Shown: positions 11,618 through 24,178, numbered from the stretch's first letter. The stretch is DNA of 64,000 nucleotides from Cinclus cinclus (GCF_963662255.1 NC_085059.1:5117234-5181233), one strand, 5' to 3'. A program made the numbers and translations. The notes: a model not told the origin generated them from the sequence alone.

Positions 11618-12761
11618 CCCGCCCTGCTTCGCACACCAGCACATCGCGGGGACGGGACATTCACCACGGAGACATCGACCCTGCTACGGCTTTTTTTCGG
11701 CCAGTACCCGACCCTTAACTGATCATCACAGAGAAAAATGTAGAGTCCCTCTTTGGTTATTACTACCGCTCGGGAAAAGTCTCTTACGTGGACATATCTT
11801 AAGTGAACAAGATTCTCATCACATGAAGCGCGTGATATTATGAATCTTACCTTACTACTCCATAAGTACAATCTTCATCACGAATTTTTGGAGCAATCAT
11901 TTTTGAATACAATAAAGAAACCGGCTCTAAAGTAGGAGACGTGATATTCAAACCCTCCCCCGGAGAACTACAGCTATCAGGCTCGCTAACATATATTTGC
12001 CTATAGTACTTAACATGGGTTGCTTAAAATACTTCGTTTCTATCCCACTCTTCTGGTTTCACGAAACCCAAATTAAAAAAACACCAAGCAACTGCACACT
12101 AAAAGCAATGTATGGGATAACTAATCAGTCTTCTGTGGGCCACAATTCTTACAGACACCTCATCTTGAAACATGGTTTACATTCTCCTCCTTCAGTGGCG
12201 GGAAAGAGCAAAATCTTCCCTGTCGTGGACGCGTACATTTGAAATTGTAAATTCCTTTGGGAAACAGCAATACCAACGATTTCGCATAAGAGAAACAATG
12301 CCTGGAGGAAAACAGCCTAGTGCTGCCATTTCTGTAGCAGCTTTCCAGTAAAATATGGGAAAACACTCCATAGAGCTTTGATAGGGATTGTCTAAGTTCC
12401 AACAGCACAAAACCGTTGGTCAACATTTGTTCAGCTGTGAAACAGGTCCAAGTATAGAATTTTAGAGAATAGGGAATTCGAAGAAATCTTTCAACCACGA
12501 AGCATCTCCGTAAGATTTTATAATGGAAGATGACTACATTACCATGTTCAGGAGTCAAAACGAGACCTCTCAAGTAATACCACCCAATAACCAAATGCAA
12601 CGACTGTCTGCTTGTGGAAAGAGGAAGGAGAATGCAGTACGGCACATCTTCTAGGAATAATAAATAACCTGATCAAAACCATCCGGTAAAAACGAAGGAA
12701 AAAGGAGGCCATGCCTCAGAAAGGCACAAGGAGAACAAAAGCAGTAATCAGATTTACAGAC
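11618..12761. other. Spacer between GA1 promoter and GB2 splice donor
   Basis: This is AT-rich non-coding DNA. A 161-codon frame on the minus strand (12160-12645) has no protocadherin or other recognisable similarity and looks like chance. The GB2 donor GTCTGT lies at 12756-12761 on the minus strand. Confidence 0.55.
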
Positions 12762-15230
12762 CTGCGGTGCGACGGCGTCAGTGGCTACCTCGCTCTCGAC
12801 GACGCTGCTGCTCGAGATCTGCTTCTCGCAGGACTCGCCGCCCAGAAGCTCCTCCGCTGACAGCACGGGCACCGGCGGCGGCGGCGGCGGGGGCCAAGAG
12901 GCCTCGGGCACGGCGCGGGCCGGCGCCGCCACGCACAGGTTGTAGGAGTAGGGCAAGGTGCCCTCGCAGAAGTCGGCCGGGAAGGCGGCGCCGGCCACCG
13001 AGAAGCGCTGCGCGCCCAGGCAGCGCAGCACGGCGGGCGGCCCGGCCCGGCGCAGCCGCGCCAGCACGGCCAGAGCCACGCTCAGCACCAAGAGCGCCGA
13101 CAGCAGCGCCAGCGCCAGCACCAGGTAGAACTGCAGCTCGGCCGCCGCCGCCTCCTCGGCGCCCGCCGGCCGCTCGCTCAGCTCCGGCAGCGCCTCCTGC
13201 AAGCTCTCGGCCAGCACCACGTGCAGCGTGGCCGTGGCCGACAGCGGCGGCCGCCCGTGGTCCTTCACCACGGCCACCACACGCTGCTTGGCCGCGTCCC
13301 GCTCGGACACGGCCCGCGCCGTGCGCACCTCGCCGCTGTGCGGCCCCACGCGGAACAGCGCCGGCTCCGACGCCTGCACCAGCTCGTACGACAGCCACGC
13401 GTTGCGCCCCGCGTCCGCGTCCACCGCCACCACCTTGGCCACCAGGTAGCCGGCCTCGGCCGAGCGCGGCACCACCTCGAACGCCGTCGGGGCGGCCGCC
13501 GCGGCCCCTCCCGCTGTCGCCGCCGGCCACAGCACCCGCGGCGCGTTGTCGTTGCGGTCCAGCACGAACACGCGCACCGTGGCCGTGGAGCTGCGCGCCG
13601 GCGCGCCGCCGTCCTGCGCCCGCACCGCCACCGCGAACTCGCGGCACTGCTCGTAGTCCAAGGAGCGCTGCGCGTACAGCGCGCCGCTCCGCGCCTCCAC
13701 CGACACGAGCGGCGCCGCGCCCGCCGCGCCCGCGCTGCCGCCCGCCAGCCAGTAGCTCACGCGCCCGTTGGCGCCCGCGTCCGCGTCCCGCGCCTGCACG
13801 CGCAGCACCAGCGCGCCCGCCGCGTTGTTCTCCGCCACGTACGCGCTGTACGCCGCCTCCTCGAACACCGGCGCGTTGTCGTTCACGTCCGACACCTCCA
13901 GCGCCAGCTCCCTGCTGCTCCGCAGCGCCGGCCTGCCCCGGTCCGTGGCAGTGATGGTGATATTGTAAGAGGATACATTTTCTCTGTCCAGGGCACTGGC
14001 TATTATTAGTTTGTATGTGTTCTCTGATGAGGCTTCTAGTCTGAATGGCAAATTTCCGTCCATTTTACAGTTCACCTCTCCGTTTTCTCCCGAATCTCTG
14101 TCACGGACATTGATTACAGCTACAACTGTGCTCGGGACTGAGTCTTCGGGTATCGGGTTCAAGATAGGCAGAAGGGAAAGTGTTGGTGCATGGTCGTTTA
14201 CGTCTGTAATGTCTATGTGCACTTTGGCGTGCGCGGTCAGTCCGCCCCCATCCTTGCCTTCGACACTCACTTCGTAGTATTTCTTTTCTTCATAATCTAA
14301 GGGTCCTGTAACCTTCACGTCCCCTGTGCCAGGGTCCAGAGTGAAGACCTGGCGAATACTTTTTGATGTGTCGCTGAAGGAGTAGGTAATTTCTGCATTT
14401 GTACCTTCGTCATTGTCAGTAGCTTTCACCTGAAAAGCTAAGGAGCCCTCTGGCAGGTTTTCCATCAGTCGAACCGTGTAGATTTCTTTAGTGAATACTG
14501 GTGGGTTGTCATTTGCGTCGGTCACATTGATCTTAATCTGGGCAGTCCCGGATCGGGTTGGATCTCCACCATCCACGGCTGTCAGTATCAAATGATGATT
14601 TCTCTGCTTTTCTCGATCTAAGACTTTCTCCAATACCAGTTCCGCGTGTTTTGTCCCATCAGGGCTCTCCATCACTAAGAGGGAGAAGAGTGGGTTGGGG
14701 GTAAGTTCGTAGTTCTGTAAAGAGTTCACTCCAATGTCGGGGTCTCTGGCCCTGCCCAGCGGGAACCTGGTCCCAGGAGGCGTGGACTCGATAATTTCTA
14801 TCGCAACAAGTTCTGCGTCAAATTGCGGAGCATTGTCATTGATATCCTGGATAGTAACACTTACATGAAATATGTCGAAAGGGTTTTCCACGACTGTCTC
14901 CAAACTGAGGACGCAAGGCAACACGGCCCCGCAGATGATCTCTCTGTCTATCCTGTCCTTTACCCGCAGATTTCTATCCTCTTCCTCGAGAGTGAAGTAC
15001 TGCATCTCGTCACCAGCAACTATCCGCATCTTGCGCGCCGGCAGCTCGTCCGCGCTGAGCCCCAGGTCCCGCGCCAGCGGCCCCACGAGCGAGCCTCTGC
15101 CCAGCTCCTCGGGGATGGCGTAGCGGACCCGCTCGGCCGCCGCCCGCCACCACAGGCACAGCAGCACCGCGGCCGGCAAAGTGACCCGCCCAGCGCCTGC
15201 CCTGCCCTGCGCTGCCGATCTGACCTCCAT
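12762..15230 (-). CDS. PCDHGB: PCDHGB-type protocadherin variable exon GB2 (divergent EC1-EC4)
   Basis: This 823-codon gamma-B exon starts at the ATG 15228-15230 (MEVRSAAQGR) with a signal peptide ending near AAA before ERVRYAIPEE. EC1 to most of EC4 differ strongly from the other GB exons (EC1 has MRIVAGDEMQYFTLEEEDRN and the loop CGAVLPC) and are less GC-rich. From about 13942 leftward to about 12823 it becomes essentially identical to GB1, covering late EC4, EC5, EC6, membrane helix and proximal tail. A second identical tract (about 15032-15178) covers the signal peptide and start of EC1. The distal tail (CEKQISSSSVVESEVATDAV) is its own. The exon ends in CAG before GTCTGT. This abrupt mosaic is the clearest case of gene conversion here. 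Its upstream flank is unlike that of the other GB exons. Confidence 0.95.
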
Positions 15231-15441
15231 CCCCTGCTTTCCTGAAGGATATTCTGCGGACGGTTTATAAATAGGCTTTCCGGGTAGCTGTATCAGTGTC
15301 CCAGAGAAATATATGAAAACCCTGTTGCCGGTCGGAGGACGGGCTGAGTCGAGCGATTCCTGCTTTTCTCTCTGCTTTGCTCTGGAGCAGGGGTATGCGG
15401 GCGCCGGGGAGGAGCCGACGGCCGAGCAGCTTCTCCGCCTT

Positions 15442-15457
15442 GGCCAACAGTGACACC
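15442..15457 (-). promoter_or_regulatory. Conserved sequence element of GB2 promoter, CGCT changed to CACT
   Basis: The transcribed strand reads GGTGTCACTGTTGGCC about 212 bases upstream of the ATG. It equals the GB element except that the CGCT core is CACT. The surrounding flank is otherwise unlike other GB promoters, so conservation of just this motif supports function. Confidence 0.6.
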
Positions 15458-17458
15458 CTGAGTCCGCGCCTGAGAACCGCAGCGTCCAAGAACAAGAGCA
15501 GCCGTAAGGTCGTGCTCTGCACTGCCTTGAATCTGGAAGGATTGGTAAATACAGATATTGTCGGGAGCGAGAAACAGAAAATCTCTATCAGCACTGAAAC
15601 CATGCATCTAAGAATTCCTGTTGTCTGAATTGCTTGCACTTGCAAGTCTTCTGTCGGACAGATCCTCCCCCGTTTCTTGAGGGATGTGGGATAGGACCTT
15701 GTTCTCTGCCCTGTTGTCAACTTACTGATCGCTCGGTGTCCCCGCTGCCATCGTGCCGCCTCCGTGAGGAAAAAGGCAAGGCGGATCGAACGCTGAAACA
15801 CTGCTTGTGAGTTGCGGGTTTATTTACGGTAGCTGAGAGTTCCCCAGCTAACACTAAGCTTTCCAGCTTTGAACAGTGGTCGTTGATGGACAAGCGAAGC
15901 AGGGAATCCCAGGCGCTGAGAACACCACAGCGGTCACGTTAGACCTGTTCCCATCTCTTTTCGACATCCAAAGCTCATCACCATTTTATCAGTACCCATA
16001 GAACCCAACCCCGAGTTACTCTTGTGTGTGTATCCCACAAACCACTCACTCCCTGATATCTTAAACAGACCGATACTGTAGCTGATCTCAATCGCTGAAG
16101 AACATTTCCTGGGCGATGTCGGCGGCAGATATGGTTGTTTGAACAACCAAGAATAAACAGATATATTCCTTGGGAAAAGCCGTTTTATTTTACCTGTAAA
16201 TAAGAACCTCGTCTTTCTTACGTTAAAGAAAAAAACACCAAACCCACAAAGAGAGAAATAATAAAAAAAAAAATCCTGGAGGAAGGCTCTGTATCATCAC
16301 AGCCCCTGATGAAGAAGACAAGTAGCAGTTGGACAACCCCACACTATCTACTCGATTGAGTTGCCCTGGCGCATTCTCCAATCCTGGATCTCTAATATGC
16401 CGATGTCAAGATATCCTCCGCGGACCAGTAATGTCTCGTTAGAAAATACGTTTTCCTGCAAACTGAGATAGTTCATCTAGTAAAGGATAACTCTCTCCAG
16501 CCGCACCTATACTCAACCTACGGTAACAAACTGACATTCTGTCAGAACAAGACTTGGTTTTGAATTTGTAATGTTTCAGAGGCCACGCGAGACTGTGAGC
16601 ACCTCCACAAGATGTCAAGAGATGGGTATGGTTGTGTACATGGGGACGGGGGAATTCTGCTGAAATATGTATTGGTCAATTCACTTCCTCCCATATGGCG
16701 AGAATTGCCTGTATCAACCCAGACACATTTTCATGCATGACTCGCCGAAACACTGTCCAAATCCATGTTTTCAATGTTAACTCACATTCCAAAATTAGCT
16801 GCCGTATAAATAGTGATGAAGCGTACTTGGCATTTAAGTATTTTTGCCTCTATATTTTAGCACATATACTGCATTTTGGTGACTATGCCTGCACAAGAGT
16901 CGACAAGTACATTTGTATCGACTCAGAAGTTTAAGACACGAAACTCACCAGCGGGAAAAACCTCGATCAGAATAATTTTTCACCATTTAATACTAATCTC
17001 TCCAAATCCCCTTAAGAGGGATTGAATAATTCGTTTGTTGAAGGCGGTTGTGGAAGAAATCAGGGACTTCAAAGTGTCGGCTTTCTAGCTACAAGAACAT
17101 CGAATTTAACCGGAATATGAGAGCTTATACAGGGGATTACAATTAAATGCTGAGAACCAGGTACTAGCAAGAATTTAAACAATTTCAAGGAATGGTCAGT
17201 AGAAGACCAGGAAAAAGATATTTCCTTGCGAAGTTGCACGTATCTTCCAAGCTTGAGGTAAATTAGAAAAGAGCTCTGGCAAGAGATAGAGAAAGGGGCA
17301 CGTAAAAACACAAGGCAGACTCAGCACAGATTCAGCAGATGACATTCATGAGTGGGTGACTACCTAAAGACCTAATTTCCAAGAGTGTGAACCATCTGTA
17401 GCTACCGTAAGAATCCTAAACACCGCGTAGACTAAAAAAAGTTTGAAAAATTACGTAC
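15458..17458. other. Spacer upstream of GB2, up to GA2 splice donor
   Basis: This is AT-rich non-coding DNA. I find no clear copy of the shared spacer element present in the other GA-to-GB spacers, no RNA gene and no transposon. The GA2 donor GTACGT (minus strand, 17453-17458) differs from the GTGAGT of the other GA exons. Confidence 0.5.
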
Positions 17459-19918
17459 CTGAAAGGCATCTTGCCCACCGCTTTCGGCAGCTTGGTCTTC
17501 CGAAGGGACAAGATCACCCGAAGCATCATCTGGTGGTCGTGCCGGGAGGGTGTCGCAGCAGGCGGCGGCGGCCGAGAAGCGCAGCCGGCTCTCGCGCGAG
17601 TCGGCCGTGAGCGACACCTCGTGCGAGTAGGACTGCAGGAAGGCGCGCACGCCGTCGATGCCCACGAAGTGCGAGACGGGCACGCCGCGCAAGGAGGCGC
17701 CGCTGTCGGGCGGCAGCAGCTGCTGGCGGCGCCAGCGGCGCAGGCGCAGCGCCAGCAGCAGCAGCAGGAAGGCGAGGAAGAGGCAGGACACGGCGGCCAC
17801 GGCCAGCACGAGCCAGCGCGTCAGGCTGCCGGCCGGCTCGCCCGGCGCCGCCGCCTCGTCGGCCGCGCCGCCCAGCTCGGCCAGCAGCTCGGCCACGCTC
17901 TCGGCCAGCACCACGCTCAGCGTGGCCGTGGCCGACAGCGCCGGCCGCCCGTGGTCCTTCACCAGCACCACCAGGCTGTGGCGCGCCGCGTCGCGGGCCA
18001 GCGGCGAGCGCGCCGTGCGCACCTCGCCGCTGTGCGGCCCCACGCGGAACAGCCCCGGCTCCGTGGCCTTGGCCAGCTCGTACGACAGCCACGCGTTCTG
18101 ACCCGCGTCCGCGTCCACCGCCACCACCTTGGCCACCAGCGCGCCGGCCGGCGACGAGCGCGGCGCCAGCTCCACGACCGACCGCGCCGCGCCCGAGCCC
18201 CGCCGCGCCGCCGCGGCCGGCGGCGGGTACAGCACCTGCGGCGCGTTGTCGTTCTCGTCCGCGATCAGCAGCAGCACCGACACGTTGCCGCTCAGCGCCG
18301 GCGCGCCGCCGTCCTCCGCGCGCACCCACAGCCGCAGCTCGCGCACCTGCTCGTAGTCCAAGGAGCGCAGCGCGTACAGCGCGCCCGTCTCCGCCTGCAC
18401 CGACACGTACGACGACAGCGGCGCGCCCCGCACCCGCCCCTCCGACAGCCGGTAGCGCACGCGCGCGTTCTGCCCCCAGTCCGCGTCCGTCGCGCGCACC
18501 GTCAGCACCAGCGCGCCCGCCGCGTTGTTCTCCGCCAGCCGCGCGCTGTAGCGCTCCTCCGCGAACACCGGCGCGTTGTCGTTCACGTCCAGCACCCGCA
18601 GCGCCAGCACCGCGCTGCTCTGCAGCGACGGCGACCCGCCGTCGGCCGCCCGCACCGTCACGTTGTACTCCGACACCTGCTCCCGGTCCAGCTCGCCCGC
18701 TGTCACCACGCGATAGTAATCGTCAAAAGATTTCTCCAGCCGGAATGGGACGTCCTTTTCAAGAGAGCAGCGCACGTTGCCGTTGGCCCCCGAGTCCCGG
18801 TCCTGGACGTGCAGGAGGGCCACAACAGTTCCCGGCTGGGCATCTTCCGAGATCTCGTCCAGCTTTGATGATACTGTCAGTTCGGGCGCATTGTCGTTCA
18901 CATCTGTTATAGAGATCGTGACTATTGCTGTGTCGAAAAGAGCTCCGCTGTCATGTGCCTCCAGCTCCAATTCGTAGGAATTGCCTTCCTCGAAATCCAG
19001 GCTCCGCAACAGCGTGATCGCTCCCGTTTCAGTATCCAGATGGAAAATATCCGGTGCCATGTTGGTCGCTTTCTTCATAGCGTATTTCACGAGACCATTC
19101 AAGCCGTCGTCAGCGTCCGTGGCCGTGATGGTGACGAGGACAGAGCCCACGGGCACGTCCTCGGGCACACGCACCGTGTACTCCGCCTGGCTGAACACCG
19201 GCGCGTTGTCGTTCGCATCCACCACTGTAACACGGATCCGAGCCGTGCCCGTCCGTGCCGGATCGCCGCCGTCACTCGCCCTCAGCACCAGCTCGTGAAA
19301 CGCCGCCTCCTCCCGGTCCAGCGCCTTCGCCAGCACCAGCTCGGGACGCTGATCGCCGCCGGGGCCCGCCTGCACGGCCAGCGAGAAGTGCTCGTCACCG
19401 CTCAGCTCGTAGCTCTGCAGGGAATTCAGTCCCGTATCGTTGTCATGAGCCCTAGGAAGTGGAAATCTCGCCCCTGCGGCTGTCGTCTCACTCATTCTCA
19501 GCTCCGTTTCTACCTCTCTGAATTTAGGAGAGTTGTCATTTATGTCCGTGATTTCTATTTCGATTCTGTAAACCTGCATTTCTCCCTCCACTATCAGCTC
19601 ACAACGCAGCACGCATTTCTCCACCAATCGGCAAAGCTGCTCTCTGTCGATCCTCACCGCAGTCACTAAATGTCCCGTCTTCCCATGCAGAGAGAAGTAT
19701 TGTATCCTACCTCTTTCTGTAATGTGGACGCCGCGGTCTTGGAGCGCGGGCAGCTGCAGCCCCAGGTCCTTGGCCACGTCGCCCACGAACGAGCCCTTGG
19801 GCATCTCCTCGGGCACCGAGTAGCGCAGCTGCCCCCACGCCGCCTCCCCCGCCGCCAGCAGGATCACCCAGAGCAGAGCTCGCTGCCGCCGGCCCCAGCG
19901 CCTCCTCGCCGAGAACAT
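17459..19918 (-). CDS. PCDHGA: PCDHGA-type protocadherin variable exon GA2 (distinct distal tail)
   Basis: This is an 820-codon gamma-A exon starting at the ATG 19916-19918 (MFSARRRWGRRQR); the frame extends upstream only to a GTG. It has signal peptide, six EC repeats, membrane helix and tail in the usual order. EC1 carries LPALQDRGVHITERGRIQYF and the loop CRLVEKC; EC3 has ATNMAPDIFHLDTETG. From late EC4 through the membrane helix to CCDTLPARP it matches the other GA exons. Then the distal tail changes completely (DASGDLVPSEDQAAESGGQD) and ends in CAG before a GTACGT donor. Ending in Gln resembles typical gamma variable exons. It may keep the older tail while the others share a spread version, or the reverse. 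It is absent from the second large unit. Confidence 0.95.
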
Positions 19919-20156
19919 CTCCGCCGCGGCACCGCCGGTATCGCAACTGTTCAAGCAGCTCTCCGCCACTGTCTAGCGATCCGGGCTCCTGTACAGAGGT
20001 GCTTCTGTAGTCCCCTCCGCCTCGCTTAATCCGTTTTCGCAGAGAGAGTATGGTCGCAGACCGTCCGCCGCTAATCCTGTCAGGTAGCCAGCAACCGGTC
20101 GAGCGGGTCCGCAGCGGGCGGGGCTGCAGCGCTCCGAGCTTCCTCTCGCTCCTCTC

Positions 20157-20172
20157 GGTCAACAGCGGCGCC
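20157..20172 (-). promoter_or_regulatory. CGCT-box-like conserved sequence element of GA2 promoter
   Basis: The transcribed strand reads GGCGCCGCTGTTGACC about 240 bases upstream of the ATG, within the shared GA block (20101-20208). The bases between block and ATG are unlike those of the other GA genes, which marks the block as selectively conserved or converted. Confidence 0.65.
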
Positions 20173-20208
20173 CGCAGCCTCCTCCCGGCACTGCAGCACC
20201 GAGCGCTG

Positions 20209-21410
20209 CCCGCCCTCCCTTGCCCACGAGCAGCTTGCTGGGGTGGCTTAGTAGGCAGACACGTTTCAGTTTTCTCCTGCTGACCCCTGCTTGATCATCC
20301 AGCTGATGACGTGCAGACAGAAGCAACACGCCTCCTATGGTTATGTTATTTTCACCATAAGGGAAATTGTTTTTATCGTGGTAATACCACATAGATAAAA
20401 ATCTCACGTAATGTTAAGTTACGAAAGCAAGGACTTCTAATGAAAAAGTCTGGAAGCACAAATCCCCCCCACAAAGCTTTTATACTACTCGTGTTTGAAG
20501 CACTCTCTGCATTACCTTTCTACGGATCGAAACAGTGTCAGAGTCTAGAGAAACAACTCGTGAACTGTCGCAATCCCCTAATACCACACTGCACGTCCTT
20601 ACTTTGCATCCGCACATACAACTACCATACAAAAGTTTGCACTGCTCCCCTTTCTATGGGTACGAGGTCGGAATTTTTCATTACAAGCTTATGTAGCACT
20701 GAACCCACGGTGAACCGACACAGAGCCTTACTCTGACCACTCAGTCATAGAGAGGTTTTGAAATTCTGATTTCACCCGACTCAGTAGAGCAAGCTTTTCT
20801 ACAGCAGCCATCACTCAAAAGACGAGAACAAACTCACAGAGGTGGAGCTTCCTATTTCATTGAGCCACATGCAACTTTCCCTCGGAAGTCATACAGCATA
20901 AAAACATTTACCAGCGGGTTTTCTCCACCTACTAAAAGTCAATAAACGTAGCTACGACGAAAAAAAAAAACCAAAAACTGCCAGGAATGAAGGTTCTCAA
21001 ATACAAACTCCTCATGGACGTCTCATTTTACATAATAAGGATCCGCCTCCTACTATCACAAAGCAATTCAGACATAATTTTTTCCCAGGGAAAAGCATTA
21101 AACTGAGCCAGAATATGAGATTAATAAAAAGAATTTCAAACCTCTACATACCATTCATGGAGCAGAAATAGAAAGGAAAGAACGTCGCTTTAACCATACA
21201 AGTCTAAAAGCTAATGTGGCTGTAATTGCCATTTGTGAAGACTAGAAGACAGCAAAAGTAGCTAGACATGGCACGATTTAATGCATTTTGGGAAAGCGCA
21301 AAAGGGCACGAAAAGATCCAGAAAATAAAAAGCAACCCTCATGAGAATACTGCCTATACCACGCCGTAGGGGAATGGTTCAGAGAGGAAAAACGTCAAGG
21401 ACTTACAAAC
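20209..21410. other. Spacer between GA2 promoter and GB3 splice donor
   Basis: This is AT-rich non-coding DNA with A-rich runs (for example near 20960). No gene is supported. The GB3 donor is GTTTGT (minus strand, 21405-21410), where the other intact GB exons have GTCTGT. Confidence 0.5.
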
Positions 21411-23882
21411 CTGCGGTGCGTGGGGATCAGTGGGCACCTCGCCCTCGGCGACGCTGCTGCTCGAGATCTGCTTCTCGCAGGACTCGCCGCCCAGAAGCTC
21501 CTCCGCTGACAGCACGGGCACCGGCGGCGGCGGCGGCGGGGGCCAAGAGGCCTCGGGCACGGCGCGGGCCGGCGCCGCCACGCACAGGTTGTAGGAGTAG
21601 GGCAAGGTGCCCTCGCAGAAGTCGGCCGGGAAGGCGGCGCCGGCCACCGAGAAGCGCTGCGCGCCCAGGCAGCGCAGCACGGCGGGCGGCCCGGCCCGGC
21701 GCAGCCGCGCCAGCACGGCCAGAGCCACGCTCAGCACCAAGAGCGCCGACAGCAGCGCCAGCGCCAGCACCAGGTAGAACTGCAGCTCGGCCGCCGCCGC
21801 CTCCTCGGCGCCCGCCGGCCGCTCGCTCAGCTCCGGCAGCGCCTCCTGCAAGCTCTCGGCCAGCACCACGTGCAGCGTGGCCGTGGCCGACAGCGGCGGC
21901 CGCCCGTGGTCCTTCACCACGGCCACCACACGCTGCTTGGCCGCGTCCCGCTCGGACACGGCCCGCGCCGTGCGCACCTCGCCGCTGTGCGGCCCCACGC
22001 GGAACAGCGCCGGCTCCGACGCCTGCACCAGCTCGTACGACAGCCACGCGTTGCGCCCCGCGTCCGCGTCCACCGCCACCACCTTGGCCACCAGGTAGCC
22101 GGCCTCGGCCGAGCGCGGCACCACCTCGAACGCCGTCGGGGCGGCCGCCGCGGCCCCTCCCGCTGTCGCCGCCGGCCACAGCACCCGCGGCGCGTTGTCG
22201 TTGCGGTCCAGCACGAACACGCGCACCGTGGCCGTGGAGCTGCGCGCCGGCGCGCCGCCGTCCTGCGCCCGCACCGCCACCGCGAACTCGCGGCACTGCT
22301 CGTAGTCCAAGGAGCGCTGCGCGTACAGCGCGCCGCTCCGCGCCTCCACCGACACGAGCGGCGCCGCGCCCGCCGCGCCCGCGCTGCCGCCCGCCAGCCA
22401 GTAGCTCACGCGCCCGTTGGCGCCCGCGTCCGCGTCCCGCGCCTGCACGCGCAGCACCAGCGCGCCCGCCGCGTTGTTCTCCGCCACGTACGCGCTGTAC
22501 GCCGCCTCCTCGAACACCGGCGCGTTGTCGTTCACGTCCGACACCTCCAGCGCCAGCTCCCTGCTGCTCCGCAGCGCCGGCCTGCCCCGGTCGCGGGCCA
22601 CCACCGTCACGCGGTGCTCGGACGCCTGCTCGCGGTCCAGCGCGCTCGCCGTCACCACCTTGTACGAGCCGCCCGCAGACGCCACGATCGACAGCGGCGC
22701 CTCGCCCGACAGCTCGCACCACACCTGACCGTTCTCCCCAGAGTCCGGATCCTTCACATTCAGCAGAGCCACCACGGTGCCGACCGGCGCGTCCTCGGGC
22801 ACGGGGCTCGACAGTGTCAGAATGGTGATTTCGGGCGCGTTGTCGTTCTCGTCCGTGATGTCGATCTGCACTTCGCAGTGATCAGTGAGCCCTCCGCCGT
22901 CTGTAGCCTCTAAGACAAAAACGTATTTATTTTCCTCCTCGAAATCGAGAGGACCCACTGTCTTGACCTCACCACTCTCGCTGTCGACGGCAAACAACAA
23001 GCGGACTCCTTCTGGGACGTTGCCGAAGGAGTAGGAGACTCGCCCGTTGGTGCCCGCGTCCGCATCTGTGGCACGAACCCGCAGCACCAGCGACCCCGCC
23101 GGCAGATTCTCTGCAACTCGCGCCTCGTAGACACTTTTGCTGAACACGGGTGGGTTGTCATTTGCGTCCGTCACGTTTATGCGAACCTGGACTGTCCCGG
23201 ACCTCGCTGGTTCCCCGCCGTCCACGGCTGTCAGCACCAACTCAAAGGAGCTCTGCTTCTCTCGGTCCAATCCTCTCTCTAGCACTAATTCCGGCTGCTT
23301 CTTTCCACCCGGCTTTTCTCTCATGGACAGTGAAAATGAAGGGGTGCTGGTGAGCTGGTAAGTCAGGAGTGAGTTCTTTCCCACGTCTGCATCTCGTGCC
23401 ATCTCCAAAGGAAAACGAGCACCAGGAGGGATTAATTCACCAATCTCGAGGTCCAGAACAGCCTTGCTGAAGACCGGAGAGTTATCATTCACATCCTCGA
23501 TGGACACTTCGACGTGGAATATGTTCAGCGGGTTCTCCACCAGCGCCTCAAAGCTGACGGAGCAGGTCGCAGCTGCGCCGCACATCTCCTCCCGATCCAG
23601 CCGCTCATTCACGCACAGGTTCCCGTTCTCCTCATTCACCGTGAAGTATTTCAGCTGCTTCTTGCCGCCAGACGCCACCTGCAGCTTGCGCGCCGGCAGC
23701 TCGTCCGCGCTGAGCCCCAGGTCCCGCGCCAGCGGCCCCACGAGCGAGCCTCTGCCCAGCTCCTCGGGGATGGCGTAGCGGACCCGCTCGGCCGCCGCCC
23801 GCCACCACAGGCACAGCAGCACCGCGGCCGGCAGCGCTCGCCCGCCGCCCGTGCCGAGCCTCCGCCCGAGCCTCACCGCCAT
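21411..23882 (-). CDS. PCDHGB: PCDHGB-type protocadherin variable exon GB3
   Basis: This 824-codon gamma-B exon starts at the ATG 23880-23882 (MAVRLGRRLG). EC1 to the proximal tail are almost identical to GB1 and GB5, with EC1 VASGGKKQLKYFTVNEENGN and the loop CGAAATC. It keeps Asp379 in the EC4 DPDSG calcium motif, unlike GB1. The distal tail differs from GB1 and GB5 (CEKQISSSSVAEGEVPTDPH) and ends in CAG before GTTTGT. Two private bases (22677 and 22740) separate it from GB1 and GB5. Its 5' flank and everything to its right up to GB4 are copied at GB5 and beyond. It is therefore the apparent donor of the 5' part of the GB5 chimera. Confidence 0.95.
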
Positions 23883-24178
23883 TCTCCGCCGCCACAGCTC
23901 GCCGCGCCGCTGCCTCCCGCCGCTGCCCCGCCGCTCCCTTCCGGCCGCTCTCGCCGCACACCGCACGGATCGCCGAAAGGCAGCGCGGCGAGGCCGCTCG
24001 GGCCGCACTCGGACGCCGCTGCTGCCCGCCTCTCTCCGCCTCTCTCCGCCGCTTTCCGCCGCCTCTTGCCGCTGCCGCCGGTGCCGCTGCCGCTGTGGCC
24101 GGCGCCGGGCGAGCGAGCAGCCTGCGGGGGCAGGACGCTGCGGCGGCGGCGGCGGCGGCTCCAGCGCCGCTCGGCGGC

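Noticed and set aside
12160..12645. 161-codon frame on the minus strand between GA1 and GB2
   Set aside because: No recognisable domain, AT-rich composition like the spacer, and no paralogue in other spacers.
15259..15276. TATA-like stretch (TATTTATAAA on the minus strand) near the GB2 start
   Set aside because: It lies only about 30 bases upstream of the ATG, too close to place a start site before the coding region, and other GB promoters lack it.
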